Source of the DNA: Pedobacter sp. UBA5917
GTDB lineage: Bacteria; Bacteroidota; Bacteroidia; Sphingobacteriales; Sphingobacteriaceae
Length of the DNA stretch: 34,269 bases
Direction: 5' to 3'
NCBI RefSeq assembly: GCF_002432345.1
Contig: NZ_DJDT01000284.1
Coordinates: forward strand, 1 to 34,269
Below, piece by piece: positions 7,603 through 15,107 of this stretch. Under the pieces are notes generated by a model. The model searched no databases. It saw only the letters and a program-made list of their open reading frames with translations, and was not told the DNA's origin. A program made the position numbers and the translations under genes. Position 1 is the stretch's first letter, and each line of letters starts with the position of its first letter.

Positions 7603-8667
7603 TTACAAAACCCAGTTCCAGCCAAACTCGTCAGGTGCTAAACCGTAACGGATATCGTTCAGTTTCTTAGCAATGCCATTCGAAATGTGTCTTGTTGATG
7701 GATCAGTTAATTTATAGATCTGACCATTGTAGCCCAGTTCGCCAACATGTGTTACCGTTGCAGCAGTACCCGCAGCAAAAGCCTCAGTTAAGCTACCGTT
7801 TTCAATACCTTCTATCACTTCTTTAACCGAAACCCTGCGTTCTTCAACTTCTACACCGGCTTCTTTGGCCAGTTTGATAATGGTATCGCGGGTAACACCG
7901 TCTAAAACCGTACTGCGTACTGATGGCGTAACCAATTTACCATCGATCACAAAAAGCAGGTTAGCTGTTCCGGCTTCTTCGATAAATTCGTGTGTTACCG
8001 AATCTGTCCAGATCAGTTGATCGTAACCTTCTTTTTTAGCCTGCTCAAAAGGATATAACGAACGGGCATAGTTTCCGGCAGTTTTGGCAAAACCTACACC
8101 ACCTTCATCGGCACGTGTAAATTCAGTTTCGATCTTCACCTTTAAAGCACTGCTGTAATATGGTCCGGTTGGTGTGGTTAATAAAGCAAATTTATAAGTA
8201 TCAGATGCTTTAACCCCTAAATAAGGATCCATTGCAAACATTACCGGACGGATATACAAAGCATAATCTTCCTGGTTAGGTACCCATTTCTCGTCTACAT
8301 TAATCAACGCAGCCAAACCCTGCATAAAAATTTCTTCAGGAATGGTCGGCATCGACATTCTTGCTGCCGATTTGTTAAAACGTTCGAAGTTTTTGTCAGC
8401 GCGGAATACGCTGATCCTTCCATCAGGATGGCGGTAAGCCTTTAAACCTTCGAAAATTGCCTGTCCATAGTGAAGTGCAGAAATTGCAGGACTCATCGGA
8501 ATAGGGCCATAAGGAAGAATCTGTAAATTTTTCCATTCGCCATTTTCGTAGTCGGCAGTAAACATGTGATCGGTAAAAACCTTACCGAACGGTAATTGCG
8601 AAAAATCAGTAACAGTCAAACGTGTTTCGCCTGCTTTAGTGATTTTTATATCTAATGTCTCGGTCAT
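7603..8667 (-). CDS. ilvE: Branched-chain amino acid aminotransferase
   Basis: PLP-dependent transaminase for the last step of Leu, Ile and Val synthesis (or the first of their breakdown), using glutamate/2-oxoglutarate. The 354-residue class IV fold is of the long type that includes the mitochondrial BCATs. The PLP lysine is K195 in GGVGFAKTAGNYARSLYP. EEAGTANLLFV and the late FAAGTAATVTHVG region bind cofactor and carboxylate. LHYGQAIFEGLKAYR (66-79) is the family N-terminal signature. It is monocistronic in this view; no other ilv or leu gene is in the window. The 5' region carries a long inverted repeat (8683-8752). Confidence 0.95.
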   Translation of the reverse strand: MTETLDIKITKAGETRLTVTDFSQLPFGKVFTDHMFTADYENGEWKNLQILPYGPIPMSPAISALHYGQAIFEGLKAYRHPDGRISVFRADKNFERFNKSAARMSMPTIPEEIFMQGLAALINVDEKWVPNQEDYALYIRPVMFAMDPYLGVKASDTYKFALLTTPTGPYYSSALKVKIETEFTRADEGGVGFAKTAGNYARSLYPFEQAKKEGYDQLIWTDSVTHEFIEEAGTANLLFVIDGKLVTPSVRSTVLDGVTRDTIIKLAKEAGVEVEERRVSVKEVIEGIENGSLTEAFAAGTAATVTHVGELGYNGQIYKLTDPSTRHISNGIAKKLNDIRYGLAPDEFGWNWVL

Positions 8668-8682
8668 TGTATTTGAAATTTT

Positions 8683-8752
8683 GAATGAGTGAATGTTCCA
8701 ATGATTGAATGTTTTTATCCGCTCAATCGCTAATTCAATAATTCACTCATTC
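8683..8752. repeat. Inverted repeat in the ilvE leader
   Basis: GAATGAGTGAAT (8683-8694) is perfectly inverted as ATTCACTCATTC (8741-8752), with further ATTGAAT/ATTCAAT symmetry inside. It lies 16-85 bp upstream of the ilvE start and could fold in the mRNA leader. No terminator T-run is seen, so attenuation is not supported. Confidence 0.5.
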
Positions 8753-8814
8753 TGTCATTAATTATTTCGCGCAAATTAGTAAAAAACAGCCTTTTTTAAT
8801 AGCTTTTTGCAATA

Positions 8815-9780
8815 TTAATCTTTGTTTTTGAGTGTTTTAAGTACACTAAGCACCCATCCCTTGCCCCACTCTTCCATCTGTTCATCAGTCCATAAGGAAG
8901 GATAAAAAATTCTTTTCTGAAAACGAGGGGGCAGGTATTTCTGCCAGTTGGTGCCACCGGTTGCTGCAACATCAACCGGATCTTTCTCCAGATAACGTAC
9001 AGCCGATTTATAATGTGATAAAGGCCACTCTACGTTTACATATAAATCGAGCTTGCGCAATTCATCTGCGAGGGCAGAAACATCGGCCCCATTAGCTTTT
9101 AAATGATGGTATAAAGCTGAAAAATTAGTTAGGGAACGGTCTTTTGCCAGTTGCAAAAACTGGGCAGCATATTTTTTGATAAACTGTTTTAAAGTTAAAG
9201 TCTGTTTACCGGAAGCTAATTCAGTTGCACCAAATTTCCAATAAATATGTTCGAACTGATCTTCGATAGTAGCCGTACTTAATTCTTCACGTTTAGATTT
9301 ATCTACCAGGCGGATAAAATCGGTAGCACAGATCTCGATCATCCTGTACTGACCAGATTGGAAACCACTGGCAGGTAATAAAGACATGCGGAATTTTAAA
9401 AACTGTTCTTTCTCCATTCCATCAACCATTACCTCGAACGAAGTGGTTAAAGCATTAAAATAAGCATTGATCCTTTTTACTCGAGCGGTAAAAAATTCGA
9501 CGGTTAAATTTTCATGCTCAGCTACCTGTTTACATTCGTGCAGGGCCAGTTTAAAATAAAGCTCCGTAATCTGGTGGTACATGATGAAAATTTCCTCATC
9601 GGGGAAAGGTGTTTTGGGGCTCTGTAAACTTAATAAAGTATCCAGGTGGATGTAATCCCAGTAGGTAAGGAAATCGGCATATAACAAGCCGTCGAGGTAC
9701 GATGCCATATCCTGCCCCATTGCCGTATACTTTTCCTGTAATTGGTGTAGTTTGTCTTTTATTTCTGGTGTGAAATCCAT
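8815..9780 (-). CDS. Tryptophan 2,3-dioxygenase family protein
   Basis: Haem enzyme family that opens the indole ring of tryptophan to N-formylkynurenine. The 321-residue protein shows the TDO motifs: YWDYIHLDTLLSLQ (40-53), HQITELYFK with H69 (active-site His), FRMSLLPASGFQSGQYR (130-146) with R131, and proximal haem-ligand candidate H256 in WPLSHYKSAVRYL. The usual GTGGSSG loop reads ATGGTNW (273-279), keeping T274 but changing its surroundings, so tryptophan specificity should not be assumed. No kynurenine-pathway gene is adjacent. It diverges from the fluoride-transport gene. Confidence 0.88.
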   Translation of the reverse strand: MDFTPEIKDKLHQLQEKYTAMGQDMASYLDGLLYADFLTYWDYIHLDTLLSLQSPKTPFPDEEIFIMYHQITELYFKLALHECKQVAEHENLTVEFFTARVKRINAYFNALTTSFEVMVDGMEKEQFLKFRMSLLPASGFQSGQYRMIEICATDFIRLVDKSKREELSTATIEDQFEHIYWKFGATELASGKQTLTLKQFIKKYAAQFLQLAKDRSLTNFSALYHHLKANGADVSALADELRKLDLYVNVEWPLSHYKSAVRYLEKDPVDVAATGGTNWQKYLPPRFQKRIFYPSLWTDEQMEEWGKGWVLSVLKTLKNKD

Positions 9781-9814
9781 GGTTTAAAGTTAGTTGCACA
9801 AAGGTGATAAAGAT

Positions 9815-9846
9815 TTTGCAACAAATAACTAAATTTTATACTTTTG
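9815..9846 (+). promoter_or_regulatory. Promoter of the fluoride riboswitch/CLC-F transcript
   Basis: TTTG (9815-9818), a 20-bp spacer and TACTTTTG (9839-9846) fit the Bacteroidota TTTG-N19/20-TAnnTTTG promoter very well. The predicted transcription start, about 7 bases downstream, coincides with the first base of the riboswitch. Confidence 0.8.
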
Positions 9847-9853
9847 GAATGAT

Positions 9854-9901
9854 GGCGATGGGGTGCCGCCAAAACCGCCAAAACAGGCTGATGACTCCTA
9901 C
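9854..9901 (+). promoter_or_regulatory. Fluoride riboswitch (crcB motif)
   Basis: A fluoride-sensing mRNA leader. Helix P1 is GGCG (9854-9857) with CGCC (9867-9870). The second helix is GCC (9877-9879) with GGC (9886-9888), plus a flanking C-G pair across a mismatch. The P1 loop GGGGU (9860-9864) can pair with ACUCC (9894-9898) as the required pseudoknot. The conserved elements GGCGAUGG, CGCCAAAAC, GGCUGAUGA and CUCCUAC all match the motif in order. It starts at the predicted transcription start and lies 25 bp before the start codon of the CLC gene. Confidence 0.93.
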
Positions 9902-9926
9902 GATTTTTATTTAAAATTGATTTAAA

Positions 9927-11204
9927 ATGCCTGTTAAAAACTTAACAGAAGGGATTCTTCTGTCTATCAAACGCTTTATTAAGCTCGATTTCGGATTACT
10001 TTTAATCAGCTCTATTAAGTGGCTTTTCATCTCTGCTTTATTGGGCGGGATTATCGGCTCGGCCTCGGCCCTATTTTTAAGTACCTTAAACTGGGCCACC
10101 AATTACCGCGAACAACACCTTTGGATTATCGCTTTTTTGCCTCTTGCCGGGTTAATTATCGGTTTGGCTTATCACTATTGGGGAACCGCTGTGGTGAAGG
10201 GCAATAACCTTTTAATAGAAGAACTGCAATCGCCCAAAAAAGTGATCCCGATCATTATGGCGCCGCTCATTTTTGCCGGGACTATTATCACCCATTTATT
10301 TGGTGGATCGGCAGGCAGAGAAGGTACGGCGGTACAGATTGGCGGTGCTTTTGCCGATCAGTTTACTAAACTCTTTAAACTTAAACCAAGGGACAGGAAA
10401 GTGATATTGATCTGTGGGATCAGTGCTGGTTTCGCTTCTGTTTTTGGTACACCCCTGGCCGGAGCAGTATTTGGCCTGGAGGTTTTTATTGTAGGAAGTT
10501 TAACCTATAGTGCGATCCTACCTTCGTTTATTACGGCAGTTATTGCCGATTATGCCTGCAAAGCCTGGGGCGTTGGCCATACACATTATACCATTGGCGC
10601 CGTACCCGAAATGGGCTCGGTCAACCTGCTGTTATCATTAGGTGCTGGCATATTATTCGGACTTACTGCCAGAAGTTTTTCTGCCTTAAACCATAGCCTG
10701 GCCAAACTTTTTTCGAGAATTAAATACCCACCGTTAAGACCTTTTGTCGGCGGTATTATTTTGATTGGAATTATTTATCTAATCGGTAATACACGCTATA
10801 TTGGTTTAGGTATCCCGGTTATTTCGGAAGCCTTTACACAACAGGAAGCTTATTATACTTTTGCTATTAAATTGTTTTTAACAGCACTTACGCTAAGCGC
10901 TGGTTTTAAAGGCGGTGAGGTTACCCCACTTTTCTTTATTGGGGCTACATTGGGCAGTTTTCTGAGCTGCTTTATCCCCCTACCGTTTGGTTTGTTGGCC
11001 GGAATGGGTTTTGTAGCGGTATTTGCAGGAGCAGCAAACACCCCATTAGCCTGTATTTTTATGGGTGTAGAGCTGTTTGGCACAGCATCGGGCGTTTATA
11101 TTGCATTGGCCTGTGTTACGGCATATTTATTTTCGGGCCATACGGGGATTTATAAATCGCAGACTTTTGGGGCGCCTAAGCATTTGCTGTTGAGGAGAAG
11201 GTAG
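9927..11204 (+). CDS. CLC-F type fluoride/proton antiporter
   Basis: A 425-residue polytopic CLC-fold transporter, here assigned to fluoride export at the inner membrane. The gating glutamate is E132 in GSAGREGTAVQIGG. The chloride-selectivity motif GSGIP is absent; the aligned place reads KGNNLL (91-96). The third anion loop is GGEVTPLFFIG (329-339), and Y409 is a candidate for the central Tyr. Loss of the chloride-binding serine is characteristic of the fluoride-specific CLC clade, and the upstream fluoride riboswitch makes that assignment strong. Most automatic annotations would call it a voltage-gated chloride channel. Likely induced by fluoride through the riboswitch. Confidence 0.9.
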   Translation: MPVKNLTEGILLSIKRFIKLDFGLLLISSIKWLFISALLGGIIGSASALFLSTLNWATNYREQHLWIIAFLPLAGLIIGLAYHYWGTAVVKGNNLLIEELQSPKKVIPIIMAPLIFAGTIITHLFGGSAGREGTAVQIGGAFADQFTKLFKLKPRDRKVILICGISAGFASVFGTPLAGAVFGLEVFIVGSLTYSAILPSFITAVIADYACKAWGVGHTHYTIGAVPEMGSVNLLLSLGAGILFGLTARSFSALNHSLAKLFSRIKYPPLRPFVGGIILIGIIYLIGNTRYIGLGIPVISEAFTQQEAYYTFAIKLFLTALTLSAGFKGGEVTPLFFIGATLGSFLSCFIPLPFGLLAGMGFVAVFAGAANTPLACIFMGVELFGTASGVYIALACVTAYLFSGHTGIYKSQTFGAPKHLLLRRR

Positions 11205-11257
11205 CATTAGGCGATTAGTGTAAAGCGCTTTGCGCGGTGCATCTGCGGTATTTTCTT

Positions 11258-11303
11258 AAATCAGCGGGAAACTAAAGTTTAAATGTCTCCCGCTGATTTT
11301 GCT
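11258..11303 (+). terminator. Terminator-like hairpin after the CLC gene
   Basis: AAATCAGCGGGA (11258-11269) is inverted as TCCCGCTGATTT (11288-11299) around an 18-nt loop, then a short T-run. It lies 53 bp after the CLC stop. The sequence also has the look of a dispersed repeat. Confidence 0.55.
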
Positions 11304-11331
11304 GATCGACGCAGAGTTTTGATTAAAAAAA

Positions 11332-11417
11332 CGTCATCTCGACCGAAACGCAGTGGAGCGGAGAGATCTATCTCGAAACAGATTTCTCGGCTACGTTGCA
11401 CTCCGCTCGAAATGACG
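11332..11417. repeat. Dispersed 86-bp palindromic repeat, copy 2
   Basis: Bounded by CGTCATCTCGA and TCGAAATGACG, with an inner AGATCTATCT stem. It is the reverse-oriented near-copy of 7483-7566. It again sits between convergent genes, here the CLC gene and the phosphatase gene. Confidence 0.85.
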
Positions 11418-11430
11418 GTGACTTAGGGGA

Positions 11431-12732
11431 TTAATACAGCACCCTAAATTTTATCGTTTGTTCGATCTTTTTAAGCGATTTGAACAATTGTTTATCGTAT
11501 TGTGCATTGATATCGGTAATGGCATAACCGATTTCGGGATTCGTCATTAAAAACTGGCTCACAATATTAATATCGTGTTTGGCAAAAACAGTATTGATTT
11601 TTGCCATAATACCCGGTACGTTTTTATGGATATGGATTAAACGGTGCGATTTCTCGATTTTTGGCAATTGCAGGTTCGGGAAATTGCTGCTTAAATATGT
11701 CGCTCCGGTATTCATAAAATCGGCAACCCTTTTTGGGATAAAATCGATGTTACGCGGGTTATTTTTAGGATCGTCGAAAACTACGATACCCTGTTTGGTA
11801 CAAAGATCGAGGTCTATTTTATTTTTAGCGTTACCCAAATAACCTATTGTTTTCAGTTTGGCGGCATTTTTTAACTGTTCCTTGTCTATTTTTTCGCCAT
11901 CGGCCAAAAGGATAATTCCAACATCTTTTACATATTTCTCTTCGAAAGAGGTTTTATGACGGATGGATAAGCCATCGTTTTTAAGGATAGAAATAGTTAA
12001 CGGATCAACTTCGCCGATTACCAGACAGAGGATCCTGTTTTTCGGGTACGAAATTGCACGTGGCAGATCGTTTACATATAAAAACTCGTCGAAACTTGGC
12101 GTAACATGGTCGGCTTTGGAAACAATGCTTTCGCGGGCAATATTTTCTGTAAAAGCAAAAAATTTGTTGATGATACCGCTTTCACGCAACTGAAAGTCAG
12201 AGTAACCATCACCAATACCAAACAACTCGCCTTCCAGCTTTAAATGTTGAAGCAATTTTACCTTTCCACCTTCTTCGCTTAGCGGATTGGCATGGTCGTA
12301 ATCGATAATTTTGCCATCACCCGTGGTTACAAAGGTATTGGCGTAAATATTTTCCTTTTTAATGTGGTACTGGCTTACCACAGGGGTGATAAACTCTTTA
12401 AACCCACCTGAAACGATCAAAACATCATCGGCATGTTTTTTAAAGAACTCGGCATTACGGGAGAAAGAGGTTGAAACTTTCTTTTTTAAATGCTTGATAA
12501 GCTGTTTTAAATGATCTTCGTTTGCTTCGAGCAGTTTTACGCGTTGTGCCAGACTTTCGGAGAAGGAAAGTTTTCCTTCCATGGCAAAATTGGTATAATC
12601 TTCAATTTTCTGGAAAATCGCTTCTTTATCGGGGTGGTTCTTGAGCGAAATCCTTGCGAGTTCATCGAGTGCTTCTACCTGGGTAAAGGTACTATCGAAA
12701 TCGATGATGTAATAGGCTTTTTGTTTGGGCAT
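11431..12732 (-). CDS. Phosphoserine phosphatase-like HAD enzyme fused to a SerA remnant and ACT domain
   Basis: A 433-residue chimera. Residues 1 to about 215 are a SerB-type HAD phosphatase: D11 and D13 in IIDFDSTFT, S108 in VSGG, K157, and GDGYSD with D175 and D179. Residues about 230-345 resemble the N-terminal substrate-binding part of D-3-phosphoglycerate dehydrogenase SerA (for example KLKTIGYLGNAKNKIDLD and KQGIVVFDDPKNNPR). The sequence then jumps to the SerA tail, NTGATYLSSNFPNLQLP plus an ACT domain (about 363-433) with HIHKNVPGIMAKIN. The NAD-binding Rossmann domain is missing. Expected role: last step of serine synthesis, perhaps with serine feedback through ACT (inference). Its start overlaps the epimerase stop by one base (TAATG). 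Confidence 0.88.
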   Translation of the reverse strand: MPKQKAYYIIDFDSTFTQVEALDELARISLKNHPDKEAIFQKIEDYTNFAMEGKLSFSESLAQRVKLLEANEDHLKQLIKHLKKKVSTSFSRNAEFFKKHADDVLIVSGGFKEFITPVVSQYHIKKENIYANTFVTTGDGKIIDYDHANPLSEEGGKVKLLQHLKLEGELFGIGDGYSDFQLRESGIINKFFAFTENIARESIVSKADHVTPSFDEFLYVNDLPRAISYPKNRILCLVIGEVDPLTISILKNDGLSIRHKTSFEEKYVKDVGIILLADGEKIDKEQLKNAAKLKTIGYLGNAKNKIDLDLCTKQGIVVFDDPKNNPRNIDFIPKRVADFMNTGATYLSSNFPNLQLPKIEKSHRLIHIHKNVPGIMAKINTVFAKHDINIVSQFLMTNPEIGYAITDINAQYDKQLFKSLKKIEQTIKFRVLY

Positions 12733-13694
12733 TATCTTAAATGTTGGGTAATTTCTTTTATGCTTTCGGCAACCGGCTTAAACACAATCCCGGTTTCCGA
12801 TTTTATTTTATCGTTGTTGTAATAACTCAGCGTTACACTGCTTTTTGCGGTATCTTTGGTAATAGAAGCCTCTTTCCCGGTAAAAAGGGAGACAAATTTC
12901 AGCGCCCGCCAGGCTATACCGAGCATCCATGGCTTTGCTTCTTTTGTTGGCGCTTTAACATTAAAACCCAGCGCAATTTCACTGAAAAGGTTTTTATAAT
13001 GATAATCATCTGCAGAAATGATGTAACGTTCTCCCGAAACTTCGGTATCCATCAATAAAATCATTGCTTTGGCTACATCCTCCACATCAACAAAACCCGA
13101 TGCGCCATCGGTATAAAAAGGGAAACCGCCCTTTACAAGTTTAAAAATGGCTCCACTTCCTTCAAAACCCGCATTTTTACCGATAATTACCGATGGATTT
13201 ACAATAATGGCATCCAACCCTTCGGTAATGCCACGCCAAACTTCCATCTCGCCCTCATATTTCGATAATCCATAGGCATGGGCCTTTGCATCGTATTCCC
13301 AGAAATCCTTTTCGTTTATTTTATTTCCCTTTTTGGCATTGCCCAATGCTGCTACAGAACTTACATGCAACAGCCTGCAGTTATTTTCGGCACAAAGATT
13401 TACAATGTTCGAGGTACCCTCGATGTTTACGTGGAAAAGCTGTTTTTTATCTTTGGCGCTCAATGACACAAATGCAGCACAATGGTAAACTTTGGTAATC
13501 CCATCGAAGGCATCTTCTAAGGCAGAAGGTTCATTAATATCTGCCACAAACCATTCGATAAGTAGGTTGTTTTGGATCAGGACAGGGATTTTAGATTTCT
13601 CCCGCCTCAAGGCCCGCACAGCTAAACCTTTATCAGTTAACTGCTTAATTAATTCAGATCCTAAAAATCCAGTTCCTCCGGTTACCAGTATCAT
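12732..13694 (-). CDS. NAD-dependent epimerase/dehydratase family protein
   Basis: A 320-residue extended short-chain dehydrogenase. The Rossmann motif TGGTGFLGSELI begins at residue 5. HVSSVAALG carries the catalytic Ser region, and the catalytic pair is Y141/K145 in AYGLSKYEGE. The C-terminal half forms the variable substrate domain. The family includes dihydroflavonol-4-reductase-like and sugar-nucleotide enzymes; the substrate cannot be read from the sequence. It is translationally coupled to the downstream phosphatase (one-base overlap), so a joint role or at least joint expression is likely. Confidence 0.85.
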   Translation of the reverse strand: MILVTGGTGFLGSELIKQLTDKGLAVRALRREKSKIPVLIQNNLLIEWFVADINEPSALEDAFDGITKVYHCAAFVSLSAKDKKQLFHVNIEGTSNIVNLCAENNCRLLHVSSVAALGNAKKGNKINEKDFWEYDAKAHAYGLSKYEGEMEVWRGITEGLDAIIVNPSVIIGKNAGFEGSGAIFKLVKGGFPFYTDGASGFVDVEDVAKAMILLMDTEVSGERYIISADDYHYKNLFSEIALGFNVKAPTKEAKPWMLGIAWRALKFVSLFTGKEASITKDTAKSSVTLSYYNNDKIKSETGIVFKPVAESIKEITQHLR

Positions 13695-13765
13695 TTTATT
13701 TTTTTCGGGCTATATGTGGAAATACGCATTCAAAAATAGATATTTGAGCCGAGAGTTTTAAATAT

Positions 13766-14947
13766 ATGTCATTAACGGATTTCTTTTCACCCATAAACCC
13801 TGATAGTTTTACACCCAAGCACGGATTTTTTACAAGTCAGCTGGGGTTAAAAGCGCAGATCTACACCGAGGCTTTCCCTGATTTTGAGGAAACCACTTAC
13901 GATCTGGCCATTTTTGGGGTACTTGATGGAAGGGGGGCGGTTAATAATGAGGGTACTGCCCTGGCCCCTGATTATTTTAGGGAAAAATTTTATAAACTGA
14001 ACGAAGGTGCTTTTACCAGCAGGATTGTAGATTTAGGCAATATTAAACATGGCGCTACCATAGCCGATACCTATATCGCTATTAAAATGGTGGTAGCCGA
14101 ACTGATCAAAAAAGATATTATTCCGATTATTATCGGTGGCGGACAGGATTTAACCTATGGCCAGTACATGGGATATGAAGACCTGGAGCAAAAAGTGGAT
14201 CTGGTGGTTATAGACAACCAATTTGACATAGGAGACGACGATAACGAGGGCATTGCCACGCAATCTGATTGTTACCTGAACAAAATTTTTCTGCACCAAC
14301 CGAATTACCTCTTCAACTTTAGCAACGTTGGTTATCAAACCTATTTTGTAAACCAGGAAAGTTTGAGTGTAATGGATAAGCTGTATTTTGATGTACACCG
14401 CCTGGGTGAGTTTGCACAGGATATTACCTTAACAGAGCCGATTATCCGTAATGCAAACATGATCAGTTTTGATATGGGTGCCATCCGCTCTGCCGATGCT
14501 GCTGCAAATGCCAATGCTACGCCAAACGGTTTTGACGGTGAGGAAGCCTGCCGCATTGTACGCTATGCAGGTATGAACGATAAACTTACTTCTATTGGGT
14601 TTTATGAATTTAACCCGGCTTATGATAACAACGGACAAACGGCTTTTCTGCTTGCCCAAATGGTATGGTATTTTGTTGAAGGTTTTTATGCCCGCAAAAA
14701 AGATTTCCCGCTAACACCAAAATCGCAGTTCATGATTTACCGCACCAGTTTGAAGGATGGTTCGGGCGAAATGATGTTTGTGAAGAGCAAAAAATCAGAC
14801 CGTTGGTGGATGCAGGTTCCCTACCCATCAGGCCAAACCCAAAATGAACGTTACCATCTTGTGCCCTGCAGGTACGATGATTACCAAACCGCAGTTAATG
14901 GCGAAATGCCCGATTTATGGTGGCGTACCTATCAAAAGCTGAATTAA
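13766..14947 (+). CDS. Ureohydrolase-fold (arginase/formimidoylglutamase family) protein with degenerate metal site
   Basis: A 393-residue protein with the arginase fold in order: IPIIIGGGQDLTYGQY (119-134), LVVIDNQFDIGD (146-157), and MISFDMGAIRSADAAANANA (232-251). Active ureohydrolases carry GGDH, DAHxD and SxDxDxxDP. Here both metal-ligand His positions are Gln (Q127, Q152), and the second Asp of the third motif is Gly (G238), so three of six manganese ligands are lost. It probably does not hydrolyse a guanidino substrate; a binding or structural role is inference. The C-terminal part (about 310-393), with PYPSGQTQNERYHLVPCRY, is an addition not found in arginase. It diverges from the epimerase gene. 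Confidence 0.8.
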   Translation: MSLTDFFSPINPDSFTPKHGFFTSQLGLKAQIYTEAFPDFEETTYDLAIFGVLDGRGAVNNEGTALAPDYFREKFYKLNEGAFTSRIVDLGNIKHGATIADTYIAIKMVVAELIKKDIIPIIIGGGQDLTYGQYMGYEDLEQKVDLVVIDNQFDIGDDDNEGIATQSDCYLNKIFLHQPNYLFNFSNVGYQTYFVNQESLSVMDKLYFDVHRLGEFAQDITLTEPIIRNANMISFDMGAIRSADAAANANATPNGFDGEEACRIVRYAGMNDKLTSIGFYEFNPAYDNNGQTAFLLAQMVWYFVEGFYARKKDFPLTPKSQFMIYRTSLKDGSGEMMFVKSKKSDRWWMQVPYPSGQTQNERYHLVPCRYDDYQTAVNGEMPDLWWRTYQKLN

Positions 14948-14990
14948 AAACTGTGCAATTTCAAAATAGGATCCGTGTATTTTCAAAGCT

Positions 14991-15056
14991 GAAGCTATGT
15001 AATTTCAAAGTTGAAGCTATGTAATTTCAAAATTGAAGCTATGTAATTTCAAATTT
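14991..15056. repeat. 22-bp tandem repeats with phased palindromes (possible operator array)
   Basis: Three units of GAAGCTATGTAATTTCAAAnTT-like sequence at 14991, 15013 and 15035, with more degenerate units back to about 14951. Each junction carries a palindrome: TTCAA-AG-CTGAA (14982-14993), TTCAA-AG-TTGAA (15004-15015), TTCAA-AA-TTGAA (15026-15037). The 22-bp spacing, close to two helical turns, places the sites on one DNA face. The array lies just upstream of the promoter of the ATPase gene. Confidence 0.8.
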
Positions 15057-15060
15057 ATTG

Positions 15061-15091
15061 TTGTTTGTCATATCTTTTTATCATATATTTG
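15061..15091 (+). promoter_or_regulatory. Promoter of the DUF4143 ATPase gene
   Basis: TATATTTG (15084-15091) matches TAnnTTTG. TTG at 15061-15063, with a 20-bp spacer, is a plausible -33 box. The start codon is 16 bp downstream, and the phased repeats end just upstream. Confidence 0.65.
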
Positions 15092-15107
15092 ACTAAAACA
15101 ACTAACT

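Noticed and set aside
8730..8750. Six-codon minus-strand frame MSELLN in the ilvE leader, a possible leucine attenuator peptide
   Set aside because: It lies wholly inside the inverted repeat, is far too short with only two Leu codons, and no terminator/antiterminator pair with a T-run is visible.
9927..11204. Annotation as a voltage-gated chloride channel
   Set aside because: The chloride motif GSGIP is missing and the gene is preceded by a fluoride riboswitch, so fluoride export fits better.
13766..14947. Active arginase or formimidoylglutamase
   Set aside because: Both metal-binding His are Gln and one Asp is Gly. Only the fold is supported.
14991..15056. CRISPR array
   Set aside because: The repeats are contiguous 22-bp units without spacers, and no cas gene is present.
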